64,000 nucleotides of DNA, from assembly GCF_036245645.1 (NCBI RefSeq), contig NZ_BTPE01000005.1, positions 310,001 to 374,000 on the forward strand. The letters run 5' to 3'. Position numbers and translations under genes: made by a program. Shown in pieces: positions 53,125 through 62,430 of the stretch. The DNA comes from Algoriphagus taiwanensis (GTDB lineage: Bacteria; Bacteroidota; Bacteroidia; Cytophagales; Cyclobacteriaceae). Numbering within the stretch: the stretch's first letter is position 1; the number at the start of each line of letters is the position of its first letter. Under the pieces are notes generated by a model. It was not told the origin of the DNA. It was given only the letters and a program-made list of their open reading frames with translations, and ran no database searches.

Positions 53125-53408
53125 TTCTTCTTAAACATTTTTAGCATTCGATCTGTGACAGCATACCCTCCGACCACGTTAATTGTAGCCAAAATCAAAG
53201 CAAACATGCCCAGCCATTTACTTAAAGTGGTAAATCCCATTTCGCTGGTAGCTATCAGTGCCCCGACAATGGTAATTCCGGAAATCGCATTGGATCCGGA
53301 CATGAGGGGTGTATGCAGCGTTGGCGGTACTTTGGATATCAATTCGAACCCGAGAAAACTGGCCAAAACCAGCACATAAATCAGGATAATCAATGCTTCG
53401 GCATTCAT
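53121..53408 (-). CDS. pntAB: NAD(P) transhydrogenase alpha subunit, membrane part
   Basis: A 95-residue membrane protein equal to the C-terminal membrane domain of E. coli PntA, encoded separately as in many bacteria. Three hydrophobic helices and the conserved VPPTLHTPLMSGSNAISGI loop identify it. It lies 12 bases after the pntAA stop and overlaps pntB, giving the order pntAA-pntAB-pntB. Confidence 0.94.
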   Translation of the reverse strand: MNAEALIILIYVLVLASFLGFELISKVPPTLHTPLMSGSNAISGITIVGALIATSEMGFTTLSKWLGMFALILATINVVGGYAVTDRMLKMFKKK

Positions 53409-53420
53409 GGATTTTCAGAT

Positions 53421-54545
53421 TTAAAGGTTGAGAATGCTTTTAGTGAATGGATGAACCAACTCTCCATCCTTGGTAATCAAAACTCCCTTGGCGATCTCCT
53501 CTTCCTGGTCATAAGTAAACCCGGAGGAATTAGCCAAATGAAGTAAAAGTGTACTGATATTGGTGGCGTAGAGCTGACTGGCATTGACAGGAAGCAGAGA
53601 AGGAAGGTTGGACTCCCCCACCAATGTCACTCCATGCTTGACCACGGTTTGGTTTTTTTCCGAAAGCTCACAGTTGCCTCCGGACTCCACGGCCATGTCT
53701 ACAATCACAGAACCGGTCTTCATGGATTTGACCATGTCCTCGGTGACCAAAATCGGAGACTTTTTGCCCATCACGAGAGCAGTGGTAATCACCAGATCAG
53801 CATCTTTGATTTTTTCACGGATTAGCTGCTGTTGTTTTTCCAGATATTCTGCAGAGACTTCCTTGGCATAGCCACCTTCCACCTTGACTCCTTCTACACC
53901 TTCTACAGTGAGGAATCTGCCCCCCAAAGATTCTACCTGCTCTTTCGTCTCAGGTCTCACATCGGTACATTCCACGATGGCACCGAGTCTTTTGGCAGTG
54001 GCAATAGCTTGCAGACCAGCTACACCAGCCCCGAAAATCAGGACTTTAGCAGGAGTGATGGTGCCTGAAGCAGTCATCATGAGAGGGAAAATTTTTCCCA
54101 AGTGATTGGCCCCTAACAATACCGCCTTATACCCAGCCAAGTTGGCCTGCGAAGAAAGCGCGTCCATTTTCTGTGCTCTGGAAATCCTGGGAACGGCGTC
54201 CATGGAAAAGGATTGAATTTGTTTTTCCTTAAAAGCCTTTACCAAATCCGGGAGCTGATAGGCATAAAGGAAGGAAATGCAGGCAGCCCCTTTGCGCATT
54301 TCTGCAACTTCTTCTAGAGTAAAGGCATTGACTTTGAGAAAGACATCTGCTGAAAAAACTTCCTTTTTCGGCACTACCTGAGCGCCAGCAGCTTCAAAAT
54401 CCGCATCCAAAAAGTAGGAGGACTCCCCTGCACCGGATTCGATGATGACCTTAAATTCCTTTTTGATGAGAAGCTTCACTACATCCGGACTGAGAGCTAC
54501 CCGCTTCTCAAATTCCTTGGTTTCTTTGAGGACTCCGATTTTCAT
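53421..54545 (-). CDS. pntAA: NAD(P) transhydrogenase alpha subunit, NAD-binding part
   Basis: A 374-residue soluble NAD-binding subunit. The start MKIGVLKETKEFEKRVALSPD, the RISRAQKMDALSSQANLAGYKA stretch and VLIFGAGVAGLQAIATAKRLGAIVECTDVR are hallmarks shared with alanine dehydrogenase-like proteins of this family. It heads the three-gene unit. A 266-base spacer separates it from the divergent Gfo/Idh gene. Confidence 0.96.
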   Translation of the reverse strand: MKIGVLKETKEFEKRVALSPDVVKLLIKKEFKVIIESGAGESSYFLDADFEAAGAQVVPKKEVFSADVFLKVNAFTLEEVAEMRKGAACISFLYAYQLPDLVKAFKEKQIQSFSMDAVPRISRAQKMDALSSQANLAGYKAVLLGANHLGKIFPLMMTASGTITPAKVLIFGAGVAGLQAIATAKRLGAIVECTDVRPETKEQVESLGGRFLTVEGVEGVKVEGGYAKEVSAEYLEKQQQLIREKIKDADLVITTALVMGKKSPILVTEDMVKSMKTGSVIVDMAVESGGNCELSEKNQTVVKHGVTLVGESNLPSLLPVNASQLYATNISTLLLHLANSSGFTYDQEEEIAKGVLITKDGELVHPFTKSILNL

Positions 54546-54811
54546 TTTCGTGAAAGATAATAGGCAATTACAGGCATTGCCCTAGTATACAAGGAACGAA
54601 AGTAATTGGATAAGTCCTATTTAACCATCCTGCCTTGAAAAAAAGAGGAGTTAATTACGGAATCGTTGGAGATTCCCCTAGCTAGGAATAGTATGCTTTT
54701 TTCCACTTTCCATTGATCAAAAAATGCCTTTAAATTCATTTGAGCTACTGCTTTCCATGGGATTAATTCCTATTTTAATCGCTCCATTGGATCTCATCAA
54801 ACTATTTTCCT
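54546..54811. other. Divergent spacer between pntAA and a Gfo/Idh gene
   Basis: No coding frame. Promoter-like TATCTTTC on the minus strand near the pntAA ATG differs from TAnnTTTG at one base. No strong hairpin or repeat is seen; both genes must have their promoters here. Confidence 0.45.
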
Positions 54812-56281
54812 ATGAAAAACCCAAAATCAACCCCCTCCTCAGGACGATCCCGGAGAGATTTTATTAAAAATGCGGCCATTGCCTCCTCATTTTTCATCGT
54901 TCCAAGGCATGTGCTTGGCGGTGTAGGATTCACTGCACCTTCTGACCAACTCAATCTAGCGGCTATTGGTGCCGGAGGAAAAGGCCGAAGTGATATTTTG
55001 AACGCCTCTGTAAATGGAAGAGAACGAGTAGTGGCACTTTGCGACGTGGATTTTTCCGGGTCAGCTAAAGACTCGGTCAAGAGCTTCCCCAATGCCAAGC
55101 TTTATGCTGACTACCGAAAAATGCTCGAAGAGCAGAAAGATATTGATGCGGTAACCATCTCCACTCCGGACCATGTCCATGGACCTGCAGCCAAATTCTG
55201 CATGGAGCGTGGAAAGCACGTCTATGTACAAAAACCCATGACGCACAATATCCGCGAAGCCAGAATGCTTACCCAAATGGCTCGGGATCAAAAAGTGGTT
55301 ACCCAAATGGGAAATCAGGGAGCTTCTAATCCCCTGATGGATATGATCCGAGGATGGATGAATGAGGACAAAATCGGAAAAGTATCCAAAGTACAAATCT
55401 GGACCAATCGTCCGGTATGGCCTCAAGGCGGCCCATTCCCCAAAGCAGATTCAGGCAGCAAGCCATCCGAACTCGAGTGGGATTTGTGGCTTGGACCGGC
55501 TCCTGAAATTCCTTTCACCCCAAATCTCCATCCTTTCAATTGGAGAGGATGGTGGGATTACGGGACAGGCGCCTTGGGTGACGTGGGTTGTCACTTGATG
55601 GATATCCCATTCCGAATGCTGGGATTGAACTACCCAACTGATGCGGAATGCTCCGTGGGCTCGGTTTATTCTCAAATGTGGACCGCAGACTACAATCCGG
55701 AAGGATGTCCAGCTTCCTCTTTCATCACGCTTCATTATGGCCCGACAGCAAAAAATCCAGTGCCTTTGGAAATGACCTGGATGGATGGAGGAATCAGACC
55801 TTCTCATCCGGATATCATTCCTCCGGATCATGACTTAGGTGGAGCCAACTCTGCTAATGGTGTGATGATGATCGGTGAAAAAGGAATCATTACTCATAAT
55901 ATCAATGACAGCTCTCCTTTGATGCCCAAGCTGTATCTCTATGACGGCACCCAGGAATTTGGTCCGGACCGAATCGAAGGCACCGAGCCAGAGTATGGAC
56001 ATCAGCGCAAGTGGGTCGATGCATGCAAGGCTGGATTTGGCTCTGAAGAACACAAGGCCTTGACTTCTTCTTTTGACTATGCCGGACCGATGACCGAGAC
56101 CGTATTGATGGGCAACTTGGCGATCCGAAGCTATATGCTCCGAAGAAAAAATGCACAGGGTCGAGATGAGTTCTTTGGCAGACGCAAGTTGCTTTGGGAC
56201 GGGGAAAATATGCGAATCACCAACCTGGAAGAAGCCAATCAATTTGTTGGCAGAACCTACAGAAAAGGGTTTGAAGTTTAG
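54812..56281 (+). CDS. Tat-exported Gfo/Idh/MocA family oxidoreductase
   Basis: A 489-residue NAD(P)-dependent sugar-type oxidoreductase. The N-terminus has a twin-arginine signal (RSRRDFIKNAAIASSFFI, Arg pair at 14-15), so the protein should be folded and cofactor-loaded before export to the periplasm. The nucleotide fold reads AIGAGGKGRSD, and VYVQKPMTHNIREARML is the EKP-like motif (here QKP). WRGWWDYGTGALGDVGCHLMD belongs to the conserved C-terminal sheet domain. Related proteins act on glycosides or sugar acids; the substrate is unknown. A terminator follows after 90 bases. Confidence 0.92.
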   Translation: MKNPKSTPSSGRSRRDFIKNAAIASSFFIVPRHVLGGVGFTAPSDQLNLAAIGAGGKGRSDILNASVNGRERVVALCDVDFSGSAKDSVKSFPNAKLYADYRKMLEEQKDIDAVTISTPDHVHGPAAKFCMERGKHVYVQKPMTHNIREARMLTQMARDQKVVTQMGNQGASNPLMDMIRGWMNEDKIGKVSKVQIWTNRPVWPQGGPFPKADSGSKPSELEWDLWLGPAPEIPFTPNLHPFNWRGWWDYGTGALGDVGCHLMDIPFRMLGLNYPTDAECSVGSVYSQMWTADYNPEGCPASSFITLHYGPTAKNPVPLEMTWMDGGIRPSHPDIIPPDHDLGGANSANGVMMIGEKGIITHNINDSSPLMPKLYLYDGTQEFGPDRIEGTEPEYGHQRKWVDACKAGFGSEEHKALTSSFDYAGPMTETVLMGNLAIRSYMLRRKNAQGRDEFFGRRKLLWDGENMRITNLEEANQFVGRTYRKGFEV

Positions 56282-56370
56282 TTCAGTTGGCAGGAAGCGG
56301 TAAAGAGTTTGCAGAAGTCGAAAGACCGTTTGCGAAGCATAGCGAATAGATGATTTAAATTAAGTTTTGA

Positions 56371-56401
56371 AACCGTGAGTGGAAATGCTCACGGTTTTTT
56401 T
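56371..56401 (+). terminator. Intrinsic terminator after the Gfo/Idh gene
   Basis: AACCGTGAG (56371-56379) and CTCACGGTT (56388-56396) form a nine-base stem with an eight-base loop, followed by a T-run. Confidence 0.92.
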
Positions 56402-56439
56402 GTGAATTTTAGAGACATTTCCTTACAACTTATTTCTTC

Positions 56440-57480
56440 ATGAAAGCCCTCCTTGTAGAATCATTCCAACAAAAACCAAAGATTTCCCTAGTAGCTGACC
56501 CGATAACTCCCGAAAATGGAGTAGTGCTGGAAGTCAAAGCCACCGGAATCTGCCGAAGCGACTGGCATGGTTGGATGGGGCATGACTCGGATATCGTACT
56601 GCCCCATGTTCCCGGACATGAGTTTGCCGGTGTAATTCGGGAAGTAGGAAAGGGAGTGGAAAATTGGAAAATCGGCGATCGGGTTACGGTTCCCTTCGTT
56701 TGTGCCTGTGGAACATGTCCTACCTGCCATAGCGGAAATCAGCAGATCTGTGATGATCAGTTTCAGCCAGGTTTTACCCATTGGGGATCTTTTGCCGAAT
56801 ATGTGGCTGTTTACCGTGCAGAAACCAACCTGATCCAAATCCCTGATTTAGTGAGTTTCGAAGCGGCTGCAAGTTTGGGTTGCCGTTTTGCTACTTCTTA
56901 TCGGGGGATCGTCGCTCAGGGAAAAGTAAATGGTGGACAATGGGTAGCTGTTCATGGTTGTGGTGGCGTGGGCCTTTCGGCTATCATGATCTCCTCAGCC
57001 TTGGGGGCGCAGGTGATCGCGGTGGATATTTCCGAGGAAAAACTGGCTATGGCCAAAGAAGCCGGGGCCGACATCCTCCTTAATGCAAAAACTGTATCCG
57101 ATATTCCCGGAGCGATCCTTGAATTAACCCGTGGTGGTGCCCATGTGTCCATGGATGCCTTGGGCAGTAAAATCACTTGCTTCAATTCTGTCTCTTGCCT
57201 GAGAAAAAGAGGAAAACATATCCAAGTTGGATTAATGGCCGGAACTGAGGCTAATCCCCAAATCCCCATGCATTTGGTCATTGCCAAGGAACTCGAGCTC
57301 CTGGGCAGCCATGGCATGCAAGCCCATGCCTACCCGGAAATGATGCAAATGATCCAATCCGGAAAGCTTTCCCCAGAAAAACTCATCGGAAAGCGAATTC
57401 CTTTGGATGAGTCAGTAGAAGCACTGATCAAAATGGACTCCTTCTCTGAAAATGGGATGACTATGATCAATTCTTTTTGA
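56440..57480 (+). CDS. Zinc-dependent alcohol dehydrogenase
   Basis: A 346-residue medium-chain dehydrogenase. Catalytic zinc ligands C38 and H60/E61 lie in GICRSDWHGW and PGHEFAGVI; structural-zinc cysteines are at 90, 93, 96 and 104. The nucleotide motif is VHGCGGVGLSAIMI. It oxidises an alcohol or sugar alcohol, as do the threonine/sorbitol-dehydrogenase-like relatives. The substrate cannot be fixed. The next small gene begins 23 bases on. Confidence 0.93.
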   Translation: MKALLVESFQQKPKISLVADPITPENGVVLEVKATGICRSDWHGWMGHDSDIVLPHVPGHEFAGVIREVGKGVENWKIGDRVTVPFVCACGTCPTCHSGNQQICDDQFQPGFTHWGSFAEYVAVYRAETNLIQIPDLVSFEAAASLGCRFATSYRGIVAQGKVNGGQWVAVHGCGGVGLSAIMISSALGAQVIAVDISEEKLAMAKEAGADILLNAKTVSDIPGAILELTRGGAHVSMDALGSKITCFNSVSCLRKRGKHIQVGLMAGTEANPQIPMHLVIAKELELLGSHGMQAHAYPEMMQMIQSGKLSPEKLIGKRIPLDESVEALIKMDSFSENGMTMINSF

Positions 57481-57503
57481 CAAAAAATCAAAATACAAAT
57501 CCT

Positions 57504-57698
57504 ATGAAATCAAGTACACGCTGGTTCGTCCAATCTGTAGCCGGACTTTTGTTAACAGGCACCGGACTTTGTATGACCGTGGATGCAGGCTTTGCAAGGT
57601 TTGCGGGCGAAGAATGGTTTTGGTATGGGACGATCTCCCTAATTGTTTTCCAAGCCGGGCTTTGTTTGGTAATCGACGGGGTTCGGTTTCGGAAATAG
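57504..57698 (+). CDS. Small two-helix membrane protein
   Basis: A 64-residue protein with two hydrophobic stretches (VAGLLLTGTGLCMTVDAG and WYGTISLIVFQAGLCLVIDG) and a basic end, so a small inner-membrane protein. The ATG at 57504 is chosen over an upstream TTG. I know no function; it may be cotranscribed with the alcohol dehydrogenase. Confidence 0.62.
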   Translation: MKSSTRWFVQSVAGLLLTGTGLCMTVDAGFARFAGEEWFWYGTISLIVFQAGLCLVIDGVRFRK

Positions 57699-57832
57699 AG
57701 AATTAAGCAAATCTTAAGATGAAAAGCTCAATTTTATGGATAAATCGCTTGAAATTAGAATGAGAAACAGGTTTATCCTTAGTAAACCCTAAAGAAAAAC
57801 CAGAGTCTAACAGCAAACTAACATACCCAGCC

Positions 57833-58339
57833 ATGTTGAAAAAAATCACGATCGGATTTCTTGCGCTCCTGGTCCTTATCCAGTTTATTCCGGTAGAAAA
57901 AAACGAGAGCAACGACACTGAATTTGACATCTCCAAAAGCTACAATATCCCGGATAATGTCGCTACTATTCTCAAAGGCGCCTGCAATGACTGCCATACC
58001 AATTTGACTCGATATCCTTGGTATTCCCATATTCAACCAGTCAAATACATGCTTGCAGACCATGTGAATGATGGAAAGAGGCATCTGAACTTTTCCTCGT
58101 TTACCAACCTGCCTATTGCCGTTCAGAACCATAAATTTGAGGAGGTGATAGAAATGGTAGAGGAAAAAGAAATGCCACTGGAATCCTACACTTACTTTGG
58201 ATTACATCCGGAGGCTAATCTGAGCGATGAAGAGAGACAAGTACTCATCGATTGGGCAAAGGAACAAATGGCCTATCTATCCTCCACCTATCCTGCAGAT
58301 AGTTTGGTCATGAAAAGACGAACTCCTCCAGCCCAATAA
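57833..58339 (+). CDS. Heme-binding domain protein (Haem_bd family), monoheme
   Basis: A 168-residue protein with an N-terminal signal or anchor (KKITIGFLALLVLIQFIP) and the heme motif CNDCH at 51-55, followed by NLTRYPWYSHIQPVKYMLADHVNDGK, the hallmark of the Haem_bd domain. It should carry one covalent heme c in the periplasm. The tail from LSDEERQVLIDWAKEQ is typical. Its maturation would need a heme lyase such as the CcsBA encoded at 31 kb. Confidence 0.88.
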   Translation: MLKKITIGFLALLVLIQFIPVEKNESNDTEFDISKSYNIPDNVATILKGACNDCHTNLTRYPWYSHIQPVKYMLADHVNDGKRHLNFSSFTNLPIAVQNHKFEEVIEMVEEKEMPLESYTYFGLHPEANLSDEERQVLIDWAKEQMAYLSSTYPADSLVMKRRTPPAQ

Positions 58340-58469
58340 TTGATTTCCAGCCTCAAGAAATTGAGGCTTTTTCTTTGCCAGAGGAAAAATGAATACCCAA
58401 ATGAATCTAAGCAGTACTGCCTTATTGTGCTTTACTTTCAAAAACTGATATCTTTTCCTACTTTCCAAA

Positions 58470-59474
58470 ATGAAGAAATTTACTGATTCAGAAGTCAGGT
58501 GGGGCATAATTGGAGTTGGAAATGTGTGTGAGGTCAAGTCTGCCCCGGCGATGAATTTGATCCCAAATAGCCGGCTAGTAGCTGTGATGCGCAGAGATGA
58601 ATCCAAAGTGAAGGATTATGCTGCCCGGCATCAAGTCCCTAAATGGTACACCGATGCTAATGCCCTGATAGCCGACCCGGAAGTCAATGCCATTTATATC
58701 GCCACTCCTCCCAATGCCCATTTGGAAATGACCAGACTGGCAGCAGATGCAGGCAAACCAGTCTATGTGGAAAAACCCATGGCTCGAACCCATGCTGAGT
58801 GTCTGGAGATGATTGATAGTTGCAAAAAAGCCGAAGTACCGCTTTTTGTCGCCTATTACAGAAGAGCCTTACCTCATTTTGTCAAAATCAAAGAGTTGAT
58901 TGACAGCGGTGCTATCGGAGATATCCGCTCCGTCCATATCAATATGAAGCAAGTGCTCCGGCCTGAGATCATCACCCATCTGGAAAACAACTGGAGAGTA
59001 GACCCTGAAATAGCCGGGGGAGGGTATTTTTTTGATTTGGCTTCCCATCAGCTGGACCTGATGGATTTCTTTTTTGGAAAAATCACCCATGCCTCCGGTT
59101 ACTCTGCCAATCAGGGAAAAATCTATCCTGCTGAGGATATTGTGGCGGGAAGTTTTGTCTTCGAATCAGGAGTATTGGGCACAGGAAATTGGTGCTTTAC
59201 TGCCTCCAAGGAAGCGGAAATAGAAGAAACGATCATCTACGGCAGTCAGGGAATGATTCGGTTTGAGACCTTTGGAAAAGGGGAATTTGAGCTATGGCAA
59301 AATGGAGAAGGACCGAGCTTGCATCAGTTTGAGCTACCCAAGCATATACAGCAACCTCTAATCCAGACGATTGTCGGAGAATTGTTGGGCGAGGGCTTAT
59401 CCCCTTCTGATGGAATTTCCGGAGCCAGGGCTAATTGGGTGATGCAGCAATTAGTAACTCCCCGACTTTTTTGA
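58470..59474 (+). CDS. Cytosolic Gfo/Idh/MocA family oxidoreductase
   Basis: A 334-residue dehydrogenase. The nucleotide-binding start reads VRWGIIGVGNVCEVKSAP, then VYVEKPMARTHAECLEMID with the catalytic-type EKP Lys, and EIAGGGYFFDLASHQLDLMDFFFG in the sheet domain. There is no export signal, unlike the Tat-dependent family member at 54.8 kb. Sugar or inositol-type substrates are usual; the substrate is unknown. A 465-base AT-rich spacer follows. Confidence 0.93.
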   Translation: MKKFTDSEVRWGIIGVGNVCEVKSAPAMNLIPNSRLVAVMRRDESKVKDYAARHQVPKWYTDANALIADPEVNAIYIATPPNAHLEMTRLAADAGKPVYVEKPMARTHAECLEMIDSCKKAEVPLFVAYYRRALPHFVKIKELIDSGAIGDIRSVHINMKQVLRPEIITHLENNWRVDPEIAGGGYFFDLASHQLDLMDFFFGKITHASGYSANQGKIYPAEDIVAGSFVFESGVLGTGNWCFTASKEAEIEETIIYGSQGMIRFETFGKGEFELWQNGEGPSLHQFELPKHIQQPLIQTIVGELLGEGLSPSDGISGARANWVMQQLVTPRLF

Positions 59475-59939
59475 TGGATTCATCACTATTCTCTTTCGCA
59501 TTCATTACTTAAGGGAAGCACTTTGGCTTACCCTTATTTAATTCCTGCTACCCCCCTCCTGATTTTTTTTTTAAAAAATTGAAAAAAAATTATGGATGAC
59601 ATAATGGCCTCTTTTGGCCTTTTTCCGTTTAGTTTTTTGAAAAACAGAGAAAGCCTTTCCTGATTTTTTATTCAGGCTTAAAAATAGTTAATTAATATTT
59701 TTATTTAAGTCAGTTAATTTTGCTTTTATTTTTTGAATATAAATAAATTTATCACCAAAACTTAATTTATTTTTTTACGATACACATCTTAAATCATAGC
59801 CATATTTTAAAGAAGATTCTAAAAATGGCCTGATTTATGAAATATACTGTGCAACCTAACCAACACAAAACACATCTACCTAAATAGATCAAAAGCCCCA
59901 ACCGAGGAAACCAAGTATTCACCTTTAACCACTACTACC
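59475..59939. other. AT-rich non-coding spacer before the DUF6600 gene
   Basis: No gene is seen. The left part has an inverted pair AAGCCT/AGGCTT (59651-59656, 59674-59679) that could end the upstream transcript. TAATTTTG at 59715-59722 matches the TAnnTTTG element without a clear TTG partner; if used, the leader would be over 200 bases. Long A/T runs fill the centre. The last 60 bases are A- and C-rich and unstructured. Confidence 0.5.
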
Positions 59940-61337
59940 ATGTTATCTAACCTAATATTCGAACGACTGAGAATTCCGGCACTGAGCCTGGTTCTTTTCA
60001 CCGGATTGCTATTCTCCTCGGAAAAAGCAAAAGCAGAACATTTCGGGGTAAGCTTTCAGGTATTCTACGACGCACTGACCCCCTATGGAGACTGGGTCAA
60101 AGATGCCCGATACGGATATATCTGGCTCCCTGCCGTCTATGATGACTTTCACCCTTATGGCACCAACGGACACTGGGTGATGACTGAATTTGGCAATACC
60201 TGGGTTTCAGACTACGATTGGGGATGGGCCCCATTCCACTATGGAAGATGGTACTTTGATGACTACTACCAGTCTTGGGCATGGATCCCCGGCTACGAAT
60301 GGGCTCCTGCCTGGGTCAGCTGGAGATCAGGAGGAGGCTACTACGGATGGGCACCTCTCGGACCAGGTGTATCCATCAACGTCCGGATCAACATCCCAAC
60401 CAGACACTGGGTATTTATCCCTTCGGCCAGAATCTATCACAGAAATGTGTACGGCTATTATGCCCCTTTTGCCTACCATAGAACCAAGGTGAAGATCATT
60501 AACCGTACAACTGTCATCAACAATACCGTAGTCTACAACAACTACAATGTCTATGCAGGCCCTTCCCGAAGAGAGGTAGAGCGGATTACGAGACAGACAG
60601 TTCCTGTCTATCAAATCCGATCTTCAGACAATCCCGGAAGATCGACTTTGGCCAGGAATGAAGTCCGAGTTTACAGACCCGACATCGACTCCTCCAGAGG
60701 CAGAAGTGTGGATGCAAGACCTTCCCGAGTGACAGAATCCAACCAAGCAAGGACTTCCCGTTCCAGCAGATCAGTGAATTCATCTGCCAATCAACCGAGC
60801 CGAGTGGATAACTCAAGAAGTGCCAGCTCCGGAAGAACTGCCAGTCCATCAGCGAGACCGAGTGAGGGAAGATTTGAAGTGAAGCCGGCACCCAGTGAGA
60901 CCAGATCTCGGGAAGCTGTCAACTCCCGATCTTCTCAGCCAAGCCGAACTGAATCTGTAAGGACCCAACCTGCTCCCTCAAGAGAAAGTCAGGTGAGAAC
61001 CCAGCCTTCTCCTTCAAGGGAAAATCAGGTGAGACCCCAATCCGGAAGATCTTCACAGGTAAGAACCCAACCTCAGCCGTCCTCAAGGGAAAGCGTTCAG
61101 CAGAGAGGGACTTCTCCAAGTCGAACTCCGGAAGTAAAGTCCAGCAGGCAGCCCAACCAAAGCCAAGTGAGAACAGCTCCTTCACGAAGCTCCGACTCCA
61201 GAGTGGCTCAGCCTAGCCGCACCCAAAGCAAGCCTGAGGTAAGAGCTACTCCTCCTGCCAGAAAAGCACCCGAAGTAAGCAGTAGAAGCCAAAGCTCAGG
61301 AAGCAGCAGAGGAAATAGCAGGGAAAGAAACAATTAA
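59940..61337 (+). CDS. DUF6600-type exported protein with an Arg/Ser-rich tail
   Basis: A 465-residue protein. A signal peptide (about 1-32, ending KAKAEH) leads into repeated Trp-Tyr-Gly-Pro motifs such as YGDWV, YGYIWLPAVYD, WGWAPFHYGRW and YYGWAPLGPG (residues 45-145), the DUF6600 YxWxP pattern. Residues about 235-465 are a low-complexity tail of Arg, Ser, Gln and Pro, containing 12-residue repeats of the form VRTQPxPSRExQ near residues 340-365. The tail is strongly basic, which may bind nucleic acid, acidic polysaccharide or LPS. Function unknown. A terminator follows. Confidence 0.83.
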   Translation: MLSNLIFERLRIPALSLVLFTGLLFSSEKAKAEHFGVSFQVFYDALTPYGDWVKDARYGYIWLPAVYDDFHPYGTNGHWVMTEFGNTWVSDYDWGWAPFHYGRWYFDDYYQSWAWIPGYEWAPAWVSWRSGGGYYGWAPLGPGVSINVRINIPTRHWVFIPSARIYHRNVYGYYAPFAYHRTKVKIINRTTVINNTVVYNNYNVYAGPSRREVERITRQTVPVYQIRSSDNPGRSTLARNEVRVYRPDIDSSRGRSVDARPSRVTESNQARTSRSSRSVNSSANQPSRVDNSRSASSGRTASPSARPSEGRFEVKPAPSETRSREAVNSRSSQPSRTESVRTQPAPSRESQVRTQPSPSRENQVRPQSGRSSQVRTQPQPSSRESVQQRGTSPSRTPEVKSSRQPNQSQVRTAPSRSSDSRVAQPSRTQSKPEVRATPPARKAPEVSSRSQSSGSSRGNSRERNN

Positions 61338-61362
61338 GCCCTTTTGATTACTAAACCAACTC

Positions 61363-61393
61363 AGCCCAATCGGAAAAACCGGTTGGGCTATTT
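61363..61393 (+). terminator. Intrinsic terminator after the DUF6600 gene
   Basis: AGCCCAATCGG (61363-61373) and CCGGTTGGGCT (61379-61389) pair with one G-U and an AAAAA loop, followed by ATTTT. Confidence 0.88.
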
Positions 61394-61470
61394 TCATTTC
61401 CCCCAAAAAGTGAAGATATCCCGGCATCCCTATTTGCTTACTGACTAAATCGGTATATTGAGCTAACGTT

Positions 61471-61482
61471 GTGGTTCACCAC
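61471..61482. promoter_or_regulatory. GTGGT-TC-ACCAC inverted repeat
   Basis: A short perfect inverted repeat 25 bases before the start of the following secreted-protein gene. It might be a regulator site or a 5' hairpin; no known motif is assigned. Confidence 0.35.
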
Positions 61483-61506
61483 GATTTCCAATTGGCTTAA
61501 ACACTT

Positions 61507-62397
61507 ATGAAAAGAAATACCCTGCTTTTACTGATCCTCCTTTTCTCTTTCTCTACTGGATTTTTAATTGCCCAAAACAGCAAAAACCGGGTTGTACCCG
61601 GGAAAATGTACAATTCAGGGGAAGAAGTCTACTCTCCAAAGTATGGATTCACAGCGACTATTCCCGCTGGCTGGGTGGGAGTCCTTCCCCGGGAGACAGA
61701 GGTCTTTTTACTGAACTCGACCTCGGGCTCATTCGGAGAGATTTTCATTTTTGGCAGAGAAAAAACTGACCTGAACAGTCTGGCGGAATCCTGGAAACAG
61801 GGAGTCAAGATCAACGAATCCGTTGAGTTGAAAAGCCCAGAACCCACTCTGGAAGGGGATATACTTTATGGAAAAGCATTGGCAGAGGGCAATTTCATCA
61901 AAAGCGATTATCAGGCCTTTGCAGCGGTACGGTGTGGCGTGTATTGCATCACGCTTTTGGTGGTTTCTACTGCTCAAAATGCTGATGAAGCTGCTGCCAC
62001 TGCATTGGATCTCCTTCGGAATGCTGAGTTTTCCGAGACTCTGGAAGTAGACCCTTACGAAGGTTTTGATTGGAAGGAATTCCTTTCAGGCAAGCTGCTG
62101 ATTACCTATGAGGGTTTTGTTGGAGGAAAAAAGGAAAGCAAAATCAACCTGTGTGAAAATGGAACCTTCCAAGCCAAAGTGGTTCAAAAAGGCTTTTTGG
62201 ACGAATCCAACCCTGATTTCAGAGGAACCCTTAAAGGAACTTGGACAGTGGATGGAGCCGGAGCAGATGCTGTTTTGACATTCAACATTGATAAAAAAGA
62301 ATTGGGAACGCTACAGATAAAAGTGAACTGGCAAGACGAGGAACTCTACCTCAACGGAACCCGATTCTATGCCAGCCAATCCGAAAAGTGTGATTAA
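61507..62397 (+). CDS. Secreted protein of unknown function
   Basis: A 296-residue protein with a signal peptide (MKRNTLLLLILLFSFSTGF, cleavage near LIAQN). The first half (YSPKYGFTATIPAGWVGVLP to about 160) resembles small exported domains that follow a YGF-IPxGW pattern. The C-terminal half is a lipocalin-like stretch with EGFVGGKKESKINLCENGTFQ and LKGTWTVDGAG. I recognise no named family. It precedes the second copy of the 120-bp repeat. Confidence 0.72.
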   Translation: MKRNTLLLLILLFSFSTGFLIAQNSKNRVVPGKMYNSGEEVYSPKYGFTATIPAGWVGVLPRETEVFLLNSTSGSFGEIFIFGREKTDLNSLAESWKQGVKINESVELKSPEPTLEGDILYGKALAEGNFIKSDYQAFAAVRCGVYCITLLVVSTAQNADEAAATALDLLRNAEFSETLEVDPYEGFDWKEFLSGKLLITYEGFVGGKKESKINLCENGTFQAKVVQKGFLDESNPDFRGTLKGTWTVDGAGADAVLTFNIDKKELGTLQIKVNWQDEELYLNGTRFYASQSEKCD

Positions 62398-62430
62398 ACA
62401 CATTTGAGAAAAGATGGTCAACTTACCACG

